From Pseudobdellovibrionaceae bacterium (GTDB taxonomy: Bacteria; Bdellovibrionota; Bdellovibrionia; Bdellovibrionales; Bdellovibrionaceae), in NCBI GenBank assembly GCA_019637915.1, contig JAHBUV010000001.1, positions 744,001 through 808,000 of the forward strand: DNA of 64,000 bases. The letters are read 5' to 3'. Each line of letters opens with the position of its first letter. Position 1 is the stretch's first letter. Made by a program: the position numbers and the translations under genes. The notes beneath the pieces are model-generated. The model did no database searches. It saw only the letters and a program-made list of their open reading frames with translations, and was not told the DNA's origin. Below, one piece after another: positions 30,801 through 38,811 of this stretch.

Positions 30801-30974
30801 TTAAAAGTTATTCGAGTCAAAAAAGAACTTCAGCAAGGTCCGGAGTACGGATTGGGAGATAAATAAGGAAGCCATAATCCGGCCGGCGATCTCCGGAGTC
30901 AGGCCCTGACACTCACGGGCGATGCTGTTGATGGTCTTTACTTCGGCACCAACCCACAAAAGACGAATAAAACC
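30801..30974 (-). pseudogene. Possible gene remnant
   Basis: A 58-codon open stretch with no ATG. Its first 30 codons (around IRLLWVGAEVKTINSIA and RECQGLTPEIAGR) look protein-like and are richer in GC than the surrounding island, which suggests a leftover of an older gene. A TTG at 30959 could start it but has no ribosome site. I cannot name the parent family. Confidence 0.3.
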
Positions 30975-31004
30975 TTAACAAACTCGCTTCGCTAGTCTGA
31001 AATC

Positions 31005-31217
31005 TCATTCACCTTTATTGTTTTTTCCCCTTATGGACTGAAGTAACGGTTTGCTTATCGAAACGAGTAGCCAAACTTCCAGGATGCTCAAGACACCGAA
31101 TAAAAAGGCATATTGAGCATTGTGAAATTTTAGAAAATTTCTGAAAAAAATATAAGTCGGACCAACAAGCAAAAAGAAAACAAATAACTTAGCATATGGC
31201 CTTGAATCAAACATCAT
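31005..31217 (-). CDS. Small membrane protein
   Basis: A 70-residue protein with two predicted membrane helices (KLFVFFLLVGPTYIFF and AFLFGVLSILEVWLLVSI) and a basic tail. The double ATG start follows AGGA. AT-rich codon use sets it apart from the host genes. Function unknown; in this island it could be another immunity-type membrane protein, which is only a guess. Confidence 0.55.
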   Translation of the reverse strand: MMFDSRPYAKLFVFFLLVGPTYIFFRNFLKFHNAQYAFLFGVLSILEVWLLVSISKPLLQSIRGKNNKGE

Positions 31218-31374
31218 TCAAATAATTCCTATTTTGTTATAAAAGAAGCGGTACTCCTTTACCATTGAAGATCAATTTTACGCAAGTGAGAGAGAATTTC
31301 GAGGGTTTTGTTAAAAATCCGAGCGCGAAACAGCCGTCGCCTCTCAACAGGCCTTCTTCATCTTCTTGATATCA

Positions 31375-31746
31375 TCAATGATGACTGGGAAATACATGAA
31401 TATAGAAGCGGTAAAGCCCGAATAGAACCGCAAGTAATGCCAATAAGACCAGTCCCCAAAGCATAGGAGATCGTTCAGCCTTCATTCTATTAAGAGCACG
31501 AGGAAACAAGACAAACCACTGAATATACCCAAATAAGAGCATGAGCGAATAAGACAGAATGGCACCAAGAGATGAGTTAACGCCTATCAAGGGAAACAGA
31601 AGAACCATTGCAATAATGCTAGCCGGTAAGGTGAGCAAGGTAAGTCCATATAGAGCCACTAACTCCGTTTCCCCACCCATATAAGTTCCGATTGCAATCA
31701 GTATAATACACAAACTTATCCATAAATACTTGATGACACTCTTCAT
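31375..31746 (-). CDS. Four-helix membrane protein, possible immunity protein
   Basis: A 123-residue membrane protein with about four hydrophobic helices and basic loops (RALNRMKAERSP). The ATG at 31746 begins one base after the stop of the small upstream gene and has a GAGG site within it, so the two are coupled. A secreted toxin tip followed by a tightly coupled membrane protein is a common pattern for membrane-active toxins and their immunity partners. The family is not recognised and the immunity role is inferred from context. Confidence 0.55.
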   Translation of the reverse strand: MKSVIKYLWISLCIILIAIGTYMGGETELVALYGLTLLTLPASIIAMVLLFPLIGVNSSLGAILSYSLMLLFGYIQWFVLFPRALNRMKAERSPMLWGLVLLALLAVLFGLYRFYIHVFPSHH

Positions 31747-31747
31747 T

Positions 31748-31969
31748 TTAATCCGCCTCACAAGTGCGATTGCATTGCACAATGGCGTCACTTGTCATGC
31801 TGCTTTTGTTGTCTTTTGGCACCTCTTTACAGCTCACTCCTACGCTCCCCAGAGCGAGGTCATTTGAATCTTTACCTGGGCTGGCAAATGGATTCCCGGC
31901 GCGGGCTTGACCACCACAGATACCATTTGCACATAAGTATTGGCGGGAAACAGAGCTAGCTTCAAGCAT
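31748..31969 (-). CDS. Orphan C-terminal tip-like small protein
   Basis: A 73-residue hydrophilic protein with six cysteines (CANGIC, VSC, VQC and RTC) and the segment QARAGNPFASPGKDS. It has no signal peptide. The reading frame is open back to the stop of the upstream immunity-like gene, and its beginning lacks a good ribosome site, which suggests a fragment of a larger protein such as an Rhs C-terminal tip that was shifted downstream. Assignment as a toxin tip is inference from its position between two immunity-like genes. Confidence 0.4.
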   Translation of the reverse strand: MLEASSVSRQYLCANGICGGQARAGNPFASPGKDSNDLALGSVGVSCKEVPKDNKSSMTSDAIVQCNRTCEAD

Positions 31970-31981
31970 GTTCCAGTGAAA

Positions 31982-32413
31982 CTAAGCTAGTGAAGCCGCT
32001 ATATATCTATTTACTTCCGAACGAAAACTATCGTCATTCTTGTACGGACGGCGAATCACACCGGACTTAACGACGCTCGAAATAATTCTTCTGAAAATAT
32101 CTGCCGTTAAAGGATACTGAATGGCCTCCTTCGACAGCGTGAAGCGCAGGAAATCATCATCCTGCATCCACTTATTCCAATCCAAAGATTTAGAGAACAC
32201 TCCCTTGGCAGGCATATGAATCAAGATGTCCTCAATTTCCTGTTGAATTCCTATCAAAAAATCCCGCTCTTCACAGCTGAGGCTGGAAGAATTGCTTTTC
32301 AGAGCTTCCCGCCAATCTCGTTCAAATCCTTCCCAGGACACAAGTTCTCTTGAGAAATCGAAATGGGAATCCAATATACTCTGAAATTGTACGACTAGGC
32401 CACTCTTCATCAT
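31982..32413 (-). CDS. Putative immunity protein paired with the Rhs-like tip
   Basis: A 143-residue soluble, acidic, helical protein of no family I recognise. It starts at ATGATG overlapping the stop of the toxin-tip gene (ATGA), which is the typical tight coupling of an immunity gene to its toxin. It contains DRD- and EEIED-type acidic stretches suited to mask a basic nuclease. Codon use is AT-richer than the host average. Immunity is inferred from gene order and coupling only. Confidence 0.55.
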   Translation of the reverse strand: MMKSGLVVQFQSILDSHFDFSRELVSWEGFERDWREALKSNSSSLSCEERDFLIGIQQEIEDILIHMPAKGVFSKSLDWNKWMQDDDFLRFTLSKEAIQYPLTADIFRRIISSVVKSGVIRRPYKNDDSFRSEVNRYIAASLA

Positions 32414-32694
32414 TTCCCCCAAGGCCAATGCTTGACCACTCCCGGAATATCCACATGTGGCAAGCTCGACCCGCCCGGTCTAATGGGGTGAACATCGAGC
32501 CGGATGATATTCGAAGACTGGCCCGGCAAAGGATTGTTTCGATACAAACCCAATCCACTTCCACCAGAGTTCGGGTATTTCCTAAACTGTAACGAAGTAT
32601 CCGTGGCTCTGCAAAGGCCGCCCCCTGCAGCCCACCCTCCGGCAACAGCCATAGGAACACCAATCATTTCATTCTGAGCTGCACCATGTGTATC
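32410..32694 (-). pseudogene. C-terminal tip of an Rhs-like polymorphic toxin, decapitated
   Basis: About 94 codons remain, open up to the edge of the insertion sequence. The end carries IIRLDVHPIRPG and SSLPHVDIPGVVKHWPWGK, a His-rich pattern typical of nuclease-like tips at the end of Rhs/YD-repeat toxins, preceded by a glycine-rich AVAGGWAAGGG linker. The conserved Rhs core that should precede it is absent; the IS begins directly at the break. The first ATGs left in frame are at 32667 and 32652, so a free tip might still be made. A coupled immunity gene follows. Confidence 0.55.
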
Positions 32695-32740
32695 TGACCT
32701 TGACCCTTTAAACCGGTCCACAACTTGATGTATTGTGGGC

Positions 32741-33034
32741 ATGAAAGGAAAGGTTATGGCAAACAAGAAAAGAAGCCCTGAGCAGATCGTTCAGATTTTA
32801 AGAAACATGGAGATCGAAACAGGCCGAGGAATAAGCCAAGAAGAGGCTTGCAGGAAACACGGCATCACGCTGCAAACTTTCTACCGCTGGAGAAAAGAGT
32901 TCGGCGGTTTGCAAGTGGATCAAGCCCGAAGGCTGAAAGAACTTGAGATTGAAAACCAGCGCCTCAAAAAAGTCGTCGCCGAACTCGCTCTAGATAACTC
33001 CGTTCTGAAAGAGATCAACAAGGGAAACTTCTAA
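32741..33034 (+). CDS. IS3-family transposase OrfA
   Basis: A 97-residue protein with an N-terminal helix-turn-helix (PEQIVQILRNME, EACRKHGITLQTFYRWRKEFGG, cited by its TFYRWRKEFGG core) and a C-terminal leucine zipper region (RLKELEIENQRLKKVVAELALDN). This is the DNA-binding half of the IS407-type transposase. The ATG at 32741 or an inner one at 32756 can start it. OrfB lies in the -1 frame, so a fusion transposase could arise by frameshifting before the stop. Confidence 0.88.
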   Translation: MKGKVMANKKRSPEQIVQILRNMEIETGRGISQEEACRKHGITLQTFYRWRKEFGGLQVDQARRLKELEIENQRLKKVVAELALDNSVLKEINKGNF

Positions 33035-33075
33035 GCCCGTCACGCAAAAGAGAGGCCGTTGAGCACGCGATCGAA

Positions 33076-33894
33076 GTGTTTGGCATCTCAGAAAGACGGG
33101 CCTGTAAAATCCTCGATCAGGGAAGATCCACTCAGCGCTACACCGTGACCTTTCGACCAGACGAAGACCGCCTTACTCGTGACATCATTGAACTTGCGCA
33201 AACCTACGGGCGATACGGATATCGCCGCATCACAGCCCTTCTGAAAGAAAAGGGCTGGAAGGTCAATGCCAAGCGGGTTGCGAGAATTTGGAAAGAGCAA
33301 GGGCTCAAAGTTCCCAAAAAACAAAAGAAACGAGCCCGGCTTTGGGATCGAGAAGGCTCTTGTATCAGGCTTAGGCCCGAAAGACCCAATCATGTCTGGT
33401 CTTATGATTTTGTATTCGATCAAACTCATGAGGGAAAGACGTTTAAGATGTTTAACGTGATCGATGAGTTCACGAGAGAGTGTTTGATGATCAAGGCGGC
33501 GCGAAGGCTCACTCATCAGGACGTGCTCGATTCCCTCTGTGAACTCTTTTTACAAAGAGGGGTTCCAACACACGTTAGATCCGACAACGGATCTGAGTTC
33601 ATTGCGGCGAAGCTTCGAATTTGGTTTGAGGCCTTGGAACTTAAGCCCCTTTTTATCCAGCCCGGAAGCCCTTGGGAGAATGGCTATGTGGAATCTTTTA
33701 ACGGCAAACTTCGCGATGAGCTTTTGAATCGGGAGATCTTTTATTCAATGAAGGAGGCGCAAGTGATGATTGAGAGATGGAGAAAGCACTACAACACCGT
33801 TAGGCCACACAGTTCTCTTGGTTATCGGCCGCCAGCGCCGGAAACTTTTACGCCATTTCAGGCAAGTGTTGAGATTCGACCAGTCGCAATGTAA
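33076..33894 (+). CDS. IS3-family transposase OrfB (DDE integrase)
   Basis: A 272-residue integrase-core protein. The GRYGYRRITALL segment and the RPNHVWSYDFVFD start of the RNase-H fold are typical of IS3 OrfB. The catalytic triad is the aspartate of SYDFVFD, the aspartate of VRSDNGSEF and the glutamate of WENGYVESFNGKLRDE. Its frame is open upstream to about 33025 (LSPSRKREAVEHAIEVFG), overlapping the end of orfA, so in life it is probably made as an OrfAB fusion through a -1 frameshift rather than from the GTG at 33076. Confidence 0.9.
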   Translation: MFGISERRACKILDQGRSTQRYTVTFRPDEDRLTRDIIELAQTYGRYGYRRITALLKEKGWKVNAKRVARIWKEQGLKVPKKQKKRARLWDREGSCIRLRPERPNHVWSYDFVFDQTHEGKTFKMFNVIDEFTRECLMIKAARRLTHQDVLDSLCELFLQRGVPTHVRSDNGSEFIAAKLRIWFEALELKPLFIQPGSPWENGYVESFNGKLRDELLNREIFYSMKEAQVMIERWRKHYNTVRPHSSLGYRPPAPETFTPFQASVEIRPVAM

Positions 33895-34025
33895 CTGGAT
33901 CAAACATCGGGTTCAGGTCACGAACGATTAAAAACAAGCATTCTTTAAATTAAGATTTATTGAATAATCTAAGTGATTTTTACTTGAGAAGATTCCTCAA
34001 CCAACCACTTCCATCGCCGGAAGCG

Positions 34026-34817
34026 TTACTCCCAGAAATCCCTTAACGTCAGCCGGCCGCGCAGGCTCACGATCAACCCATAGCTCAGCAAGGCCACGGC
34101 GATACCCGAGCCCACCATGTTGCGGTGATTCGTGTGCATCATGCCCCACAGGATCATGCCCAGGCTCACCACAAAGGGGGCCGCCAGGAGTGCCTTGCGC
34201 CATTGCGGCAGCGGCACGCGTTCCGAGGCGGGTTGCTCCTTCTTCGCCAGCACGTCGCCCGGTTTTCTCACCGGCATCCGCAAGGTCGGCGGCGGCGCCA
34301 CCGACTTCATCGCTTCCAGGCGCCGCAGCTGCTCCGTCGCGATGTCGTCCTGGCCCTGAATCTGACGGATGTTCTCGTACTGATGACGGGCGTACTCCAG
34401 CGCGTCCAACTGCTGGCAGGCCATCACGAAATCGCGGTGCTTGTCCTCGTTCGTGTAATCCTCCAGCAATTCCTTCCACCGGCGCACCAGGCTCGGTTGC
34501 GCGCGCAGGGACGGATCCGACGGCAGGCCCTCGAGCTTTTCGAAAATCACCTGACAGCTGGAGCACTCCTTCGCCGAGGCCGCGCTCTCAGACCCGCAGC
34601 GCGGGCACTTGCGGGTCGCCGTGCTGGCGACTGACGCGGGGCTCTGCGCCTCCAGGGCGCGGGTCGTGACGTGCAGGGGGTCCGCCGGCGGGAAATCGAA
34701 GGTGAATCGCGTCGGGCAATTCATGCACTGGAAGTGCGGCGAGGTGCTGAAAATGGCCGTCACATCCACTTGGTAGAGCTTCGCGCATGATGGACAACGG
34801 ACCTGCAGTTGATTCAT
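34026..34817 (-). CDS. MJ0042-type zinc-ribbon membrane protein
   Basis: A 263-residue protein. An N-terminal zinc ribbon of the MJ0042 type (VRCPSCAKLYQVDV to FQCMNCPTRFTF) is followed by a second CxxC pair set (CPRCGSES and CSSC), a helical region of about 80 residues, and two C-terminal membrane helices (LLAAPFVVSLGMILWGM and IAVALLSYGLIVSL). Such proteins are common in delta-like bacteria and of unknown role. The start at 34817 is seven bases from the divergent lnt start, so the promoters must overlap the coding starts or both genes have very short leaders. Confidence 0.8.
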   Translation of the reverse strand: MNQLQVRCPSCAKLYQVDVTAIFSTSPHFQCMNCPTRFTFDFPPADPLHVTTRALEAQSPASVASTATRKCPRCGSESAASAKECSSCQVIFEKLEGLPSDPSLRAQPSLVRRWKELLEDYTNEDKHRDFVMACQQLDALEYARHQYENIRQIQGQDDIATEQLRRLEAMKSVAPPPTLRMPVRKPGDVLAKKEQPASERVPLPQWRKALLAAPFVVSLGMILWGMMHTNHRNMVGSGIAVALLSYGLIVSLRGRLTLRDFWE

Positions 34818-34823
34818 ACTCAC

Positions 34824-36419
34824 ATGATGAAAAATTTTACGGCATTTTTCAAGGCTTCTTGGGGACCTTTGTTGTCCAGCGTTCTCATCGCCACCACCTA
34901 TGTCCCCTTCCCGCCCTGGGCCCTCCTCTTCTGCTTCGTGCCCCTCTGGCTCTGGCTGAACGAACCCCAGCGCACCGGGCGCGGCGCCTTCTTCGGCGGC
35001 TGGCTCACGCAGTTCGTTTTCACCCTCATCGGCAACCACTGGATCGCCCACACCGCCAAAGAGTTCGGCTACTTCCCCTGGCCCCTCGCCATCCTCGTCC
35101 TGCTGCTTTTCGCGGCATTCATTCACCTGCACGTCCCCATGGCCTCCTACCTCTCCGTCGTTCTGCGCAACCGCCTGAACCTGCGCGGGGCGCGGTTTTT
35201 CTTCGTCATGGCCCTCGTGTTCTCCCTCGTTGAGCGCATCTGGCCCATGATCTTCCCCTACAACATGGGCTACACCCTGCTCTGGGCCCAATGGCCCGTC
35301 TACCAATGGGCCGACGTCATCGGCTTCTCGGGACTGTCATCCATCATTTTCCTGATCAACGCCTGGATCGCCTGGATGTGGGTGCAACGCCACGACACGA
35401 AACGGGTCCTGCGGCACGCCGGCGTTTTGGCCTTCCTCCTGGGGGGCTTCACCCTGGCCGGGCTGTGGCACGCCCGGACCTGGCAACACACCGACGCCGA
35501 AGTGAAGGCCCTGGTGGTGCAGGCGAACATCGGCAATCTCGAAAAAGCCTACGCCGAGCAAGGCCGCGGCTTTCTCTTCGGCATCACCTCCAAATTCGTG
35601 GAGCTCACGCAAAAAGGCCTGAGCGAGCACCCCGACGCGGACCTCGTGGTGTGGCCGGAAACGGCCTTCCCGGATTCGCCGGACCGTCCGGAGTTTTCGC
35701 AATCCCGTCTGGATCAGATCGCGGCCGGGCTCGGGCCCCTTGAAAAACCGCTCCTGATCGGCGCCTACTCGAAAGACCCCTCGCCCACGGGCCGCGCCCG
35801 CGACGCGCTGACTTACAATGCCGTGTTTCTGCTCGATTCCCGCGGCAAGCCCCTCGATCAGCCCTACCGCAAAACCGACCTGCTGATGTTCGGCGAGTAC
35901 CTGCCCTTGAGCGAGACCTTCCCGATCCTGCTCGAGTGGCTGCCCTTCATTTCGAACTTCGGCCGCGGCCAGGGGCCGATGGTGCTGAACTGGCAACGGC
36001 CGACCGGCGAAGTCCGCCTGGGCCCGCAGATCTGCTATGAAGGCCTCTTCCCCGATTTCTCCCGCGGGCTCGCCCTCAAAGGGGCCGAGGTGCTGGTCAA
36101 CGTCACCAATGACTCCTGGTTCGGCACGCCCTTCGAACCGCGCCAGCACATGAACAAAACCCTCGCCCGCGCCATCGAAGTGCGGCGCCCCCTGGTGCGC
36201 TCCACGAACACCGGCATCAGCACGGCCATTCTGGCCGACGGCACGCAGTTGCAACGCTCGCCCTCGGATCAGGAATGGACCGGGCTTTACCGCATTCCCT
36301 ACAAACAGAATCCCCCTTTGACGTTTTACACACGTTACGGGCATTGGGATTGGCTGTTGCTCTGTTTGGCCTTATTGCTCTTGCTGAAGATGAGAGGAAA
36401 CAAAGAAGACCATGCTTGA
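34824..36419 (+). CDS. lnt: Apolipoprotein N-acyltransferase
   Basis: Adds the third acyl chain to lipoproteins in the inner membrane. The 531-residue protein has about seven N-terminal membrane helices, then a nitrilase-like domain with the catalytic glutamate in DLVVWPETAFPD, the lysine in YRKTDLLMFGEYLP and the cysteine nucleophile in LGPQICYEGLFPD. A final membrane helix (HWDWLLLCLALLLLLK) closes it. Its presence fits the many lipoproteins here. The double ATG at 34824/34827 lacks a clear ribosome site. The 3' end overlaps mutS2 by eight bases. Confidence 0.95.
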   Translation: MMKNFTAFFKASWGPLLSSVLIATTYVPFPPWALLFCFVPLWLWLNEPQRTGRGAFFGGWLTQFVFTLIGNHWIAHTAKEFGYFPWPLAILVLLLFAAFIHLHVPMASYLSVVLRNRLNLRGARFFFVMALVFSLVERIWPMIFPYNMGYTLLWAQWPVYQWADVIGFSGLSSIIFLINAWIAWMWVQRHDTKRVLRHAGVLAFLLGGFTLAGLWHARTWQHTDAEVKALVVQANIGNLEKAYAEQGRGFLFGITSKFVELTQKGLSEHPDADLVVWPETAFPDSPDRPEFSQSRLDQIAAGLGPLEKPLLIGAYSKDPSPTGRARDALTYNAVFLLDSRGKPLDQPYRKTDLLMFGEYLPLSETFPILLEWLPFISNFGRGQGPMVLNWQRPTGEVRLGPQICYEGLFPDFSRGLALKGAEVLVNVTNDSWFGTPFEPRQHMNKTLARAIEVRRPLVRSTNTGISTAILADGTQLQRSPSDQEWTGLYRIPYKQNPPLTFYTRYGHWDWLLLCLALLLLLKMRGNKEDHA

Positions 36420-38742
36420 TCTGCAAGCCCTGGATTGGACCGAAGTTCTCGAGCGCATCCGTCAGGCCGCCACCAGCGAGCCCGGTCGCGGCCGCATCAT
36501 GGCCACGAGCCCTCTGGACAACGCCACCGCCGCCCGCCTGGCCGTGAACGACATCATGCAGGCCGGGGCCATCGTGCAACAGGGCCTGCGCCCTCATCTG
36601 CAGAGCCTGGATCTGTACCCGATCTGGATCCCGCGGCTGAAGAAAAAAGCCGTCCTGAAAAATCTCGAACTCAAGGACGTCCGTCACTTCTGCCACGAAG
36701 CCATCGCCCTCAAAGAGGCCCTGAAGCTCGCCGTCAACGACTGGGCCGACCGCCTGGGCGAAGCGCTCATCGACGCCACCGAACCCCTGTCGGCCATCGA
36801 TCAGATCCTCACGCCCTCGGGCGAGATCCGCTCGGACGCGTCGGAAAGGCTGTACTCCCTCTTCAACGAGAAGGAGCGCCTGGGCCGCGAGATCCAGAAC
36901 ACCTTGGACCGTCTGGTCAAAGACCATCAGATGGAAAACCTGCTGCAGGATAAATTCGTCACCACCCGCGAGGGACGCTGGGTGCTGCCGGTGAAAAGCG
37001 GCATGCAGCACCACCTGCCGGGCGTGATCCACAGCAGCTCGCAATCGAAGCAAACCGTCTTCATGGAGCCCGACAAGGTCATTCCCGCCAACAACCGCAT
37101 GCGCCAGATCGAAGTCGAAATCGAGGACGAGATCGAGCGCCTGCTGACGGACCTGTCGCACTACCTGGCGACGCGCACCGAGGAATTCGAACGCAGCCGC
37201 GATCTGATGGAAACCTGCGACGTGCGTTTCGCGCAGGCGCAGTTCGCCATCCTCGTTCAGGCCGTGCCCTGCGAATTCTCCGAGGACCGCCTGGAGCTCG
37301 TCGATGTCCGCCACCCGCTGCTGCAACTGTCCGGCAAAGCCGTGATCGCGAACTCCGTCACCCTGGATGAGAGCAAAACCATCCTGCTGCTCTCCGGCCC
37401 CAACGCCGGCGGCAAGACGGTGCTGCTGAAGTCCATCGGCCTCGCCGCCCAGATGGCCCGCTGCGGGCTGCCGGTCTGCGCTTCGGAAAACTCCAAGATC
37501 CCGTTTTTCAGCCACATCCTGATCGGCATCGGCGACTCCCAAAGCGTCGACGAGGAGCTGTCGACCTTCGCCGCCCACCTGAAGATCCTGCAAAGGGCGT
37601 CATCGCTGCAAGGGCCGGACAACCTGATCCTGGTCGACGAGATCTGCGGCTCGACGGATCCGGAAGAGGGTTCGGCCCTGGCGCGCTCCTTCATCGAGAG
37701 TTTCTCGCGCCATGGCGTTTTCGCCATCATCACCTCGCACTTGGGCCCTCTGAAATCCGGTTGGACCGCGGAAGACCTCATTCTCAACGGCTCCCTGGAG
37801 TACGATCCCAGGACGGGCCGCCCGACGTATCATTTCATTTCCGGCATCCCGGGCGATTCGCTGGCGATCCAGACCGCCCAGCGCGTGGGCGTCGAGGACA
37901 ACATCATCCGCCGCGCCGTCGAGATCCTGTCGCCGGCGACCCGCGCCCGCTACGAGGGCCTGGAGCAGATCGAAAAGCTCAAGGCCGACATCGCCGTGCT
38001 ACAGGAGTCCCTGCGCAAGGACATGCAGGCCGCGAGCGCCGCCAAAAAGAAATACGAAAAGCTCGCCAGCGATTTCGAAAAAGAAAAAGACGAATGGCTG
38101 TCGAAGACGGTGCGCAAGGCCGAGAAAAAAGTCGACGAGGCCATCCAGCACGCGCGCGCCGACGACACCTTCCGCCGTCACCGCCAGCTGCAGGACATCA
38201 AGTACCAGCTGCCCGAGATCGTGAAGGCGAAACCGGTGAACCTGGGGTTGCCGGCCGAAAGCGCCGACGAGTTCAGCCGGCGTTATCCGCCCGGATCGAA
38301 GGTTTTCGTGCCGAGCCTGAACGGCGACGCCCTCGTGCAGAGCACGCCGAACTCAAAGGGCGAAGTCATGGTGCTGGCCGGTTCCATCCGTTTGCAGCTG
38401 CCCTGGCAGGAGCTGAAGCCGCCGGGAAAACCCAGCAACCCGACGCCGAATCTGGTGCGCCGTTCGGGCGGCGTCACCATCGCCCTGCACGACGAGGACC
38501 GCACCCTCGATCTGCGCGGCAAGACCGTCGAAGAGGCGATCGAGAATCTCGAGATCGCCCTCGACCGCGCCGCCACCCAGAAAGAGGACCGGCTGAAGAT
38601 CATCCACGGGCACGGCACCGACGCTTTGAAAAAAGCCGTGCGCACTTACCTGTCGCGCTCGGTGTACGTCAAAAAATGGAAAGCCGGTTCTTCGGAAAGC
38701 GGCGGTGACGGCGTCACCTGGGCCGAAGTGGCGGACGATTGA
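36412..38742 (+). CDS. mutS2: Endonuclease MutS2
   Basis: A 776-residue MutS2, which unlike MutS lacks the mismatch-recognition domain. The core and clamp helices come first, then the ABC ATPase with Walker A LLSGPNAGGKTVLLK, the DEICGSTDPEEGSAL signature and a Walker B region. A helical stretch of about 100 residues precedes the C-terminal Smr nuclease domain, marked by LDLRGKTVEEAIENLE and the IIHGHGTDALKKAVR motif. The family resolves branched DNA or rescues collided ribosomes, depending on species. The start overlaps lnt, so the genes are co-transcribed. Confidence 0.95.
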   Translation: MLDLQALDWTEVLERIRQAATSEPGRGRIMATSPLDNATAARLAVNDIMQAGAIVQQGLRPHLQSLDLYPIWIPRLKKKAVLKNLELKDVRHFCHEAIALKEALKLAVNDWADRLGEALIDATEPLSAIDQILTPSGEIRSDASERLYSLFNEKERLGREIQNTLDRLVKDHQMENLLQDKFVTTREGRWVLPVKSGMQHHLPGVIHSSSQSKQTVFMEPDKVIPANNRMRQIEVEIEDEIERLLTDLSHYLATRTEEFERSRDLMETCDVRFAQAQFAILVQAVPCEFSEDRLELVDVRHPLLQLSGKAVIANSVTLDESKTILLLSGPNAGGKTVLLKSIGLAAQMARCGLPVCASENSKIPFFSHILIGIGDSQSVDEELSTFAAHLKILQRASSLQGPDNLILVDEICGSTDPEEGSALARSFIESFSRHGVFAIITSHLGPLKSGWTAEDLILNGSLEYDPRTGRPTYHFISGIPGDSLAIQTAQRVGVEDNIIRRAVEILSPATRARYEGLEQIEKLKADIAVLQESLRKDMQAASAAKKKYEKLASDFEKEKDEWLSKTVRKAEKKVDEAIQHARADDTFRRHRQLQDIKYQLPEIVKAKPVNLGLPAESADEFSRRYPPGSKVFVPSLNGDALVQSTPNSKGEVMVLAGSIRLQLPWQELKPPGKPSNPTPNLVRRSGGVTIALHDEDRTLDLRGKTVEEAIENLEIALDRAATQKEDRLKIIHGHGTDALKKAVRTYLSRSVYVKKWKAGSSESGGDGVTWAEVADD

Positions 38743-38811
38743 ACAAAGCCCGCGCGTGATCCGCGCTCAAAAGTTTGAAAAGCGGCCGTCCAATCCGCGG
38801 CCGCCGCCGTT

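Larger units (their letters stand above)
32695..33920 (+). mobile_element. IS3-family insertion sequence, IS407-like
   Basis: A 1,226-base element. The ends read TGACCTTGACCC on the left and, in reverse complement, TGACCTGAACCC on the right, agreeing at 10 of 12 positions and with the terminal TGACCT of IS407-type elements. Two overlapping-frame transposase genes lie inside in the usual orfA-orfB order. Both genes are intact, so the copy may be active. The 4-base flanks (TATC and CGAA) differ, so no target duplication is seen. The right flank is very AT-rich. Confidence 0.85.

Noticed and set aside
30594-30866. 90-codon open frame on the plus strand across the toxin promoter
   Set aside because: It runs antisense through the toxin start and operator, and has no ribosome site or recognisable motif.
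32964-32975. Run of six A residues in orfA as the IS frameshift site
   Set aside because: The -1 frame meets a TAA before orfB, so slippage there could not give a fusion; any shift must occur later, close to the orfA stop.
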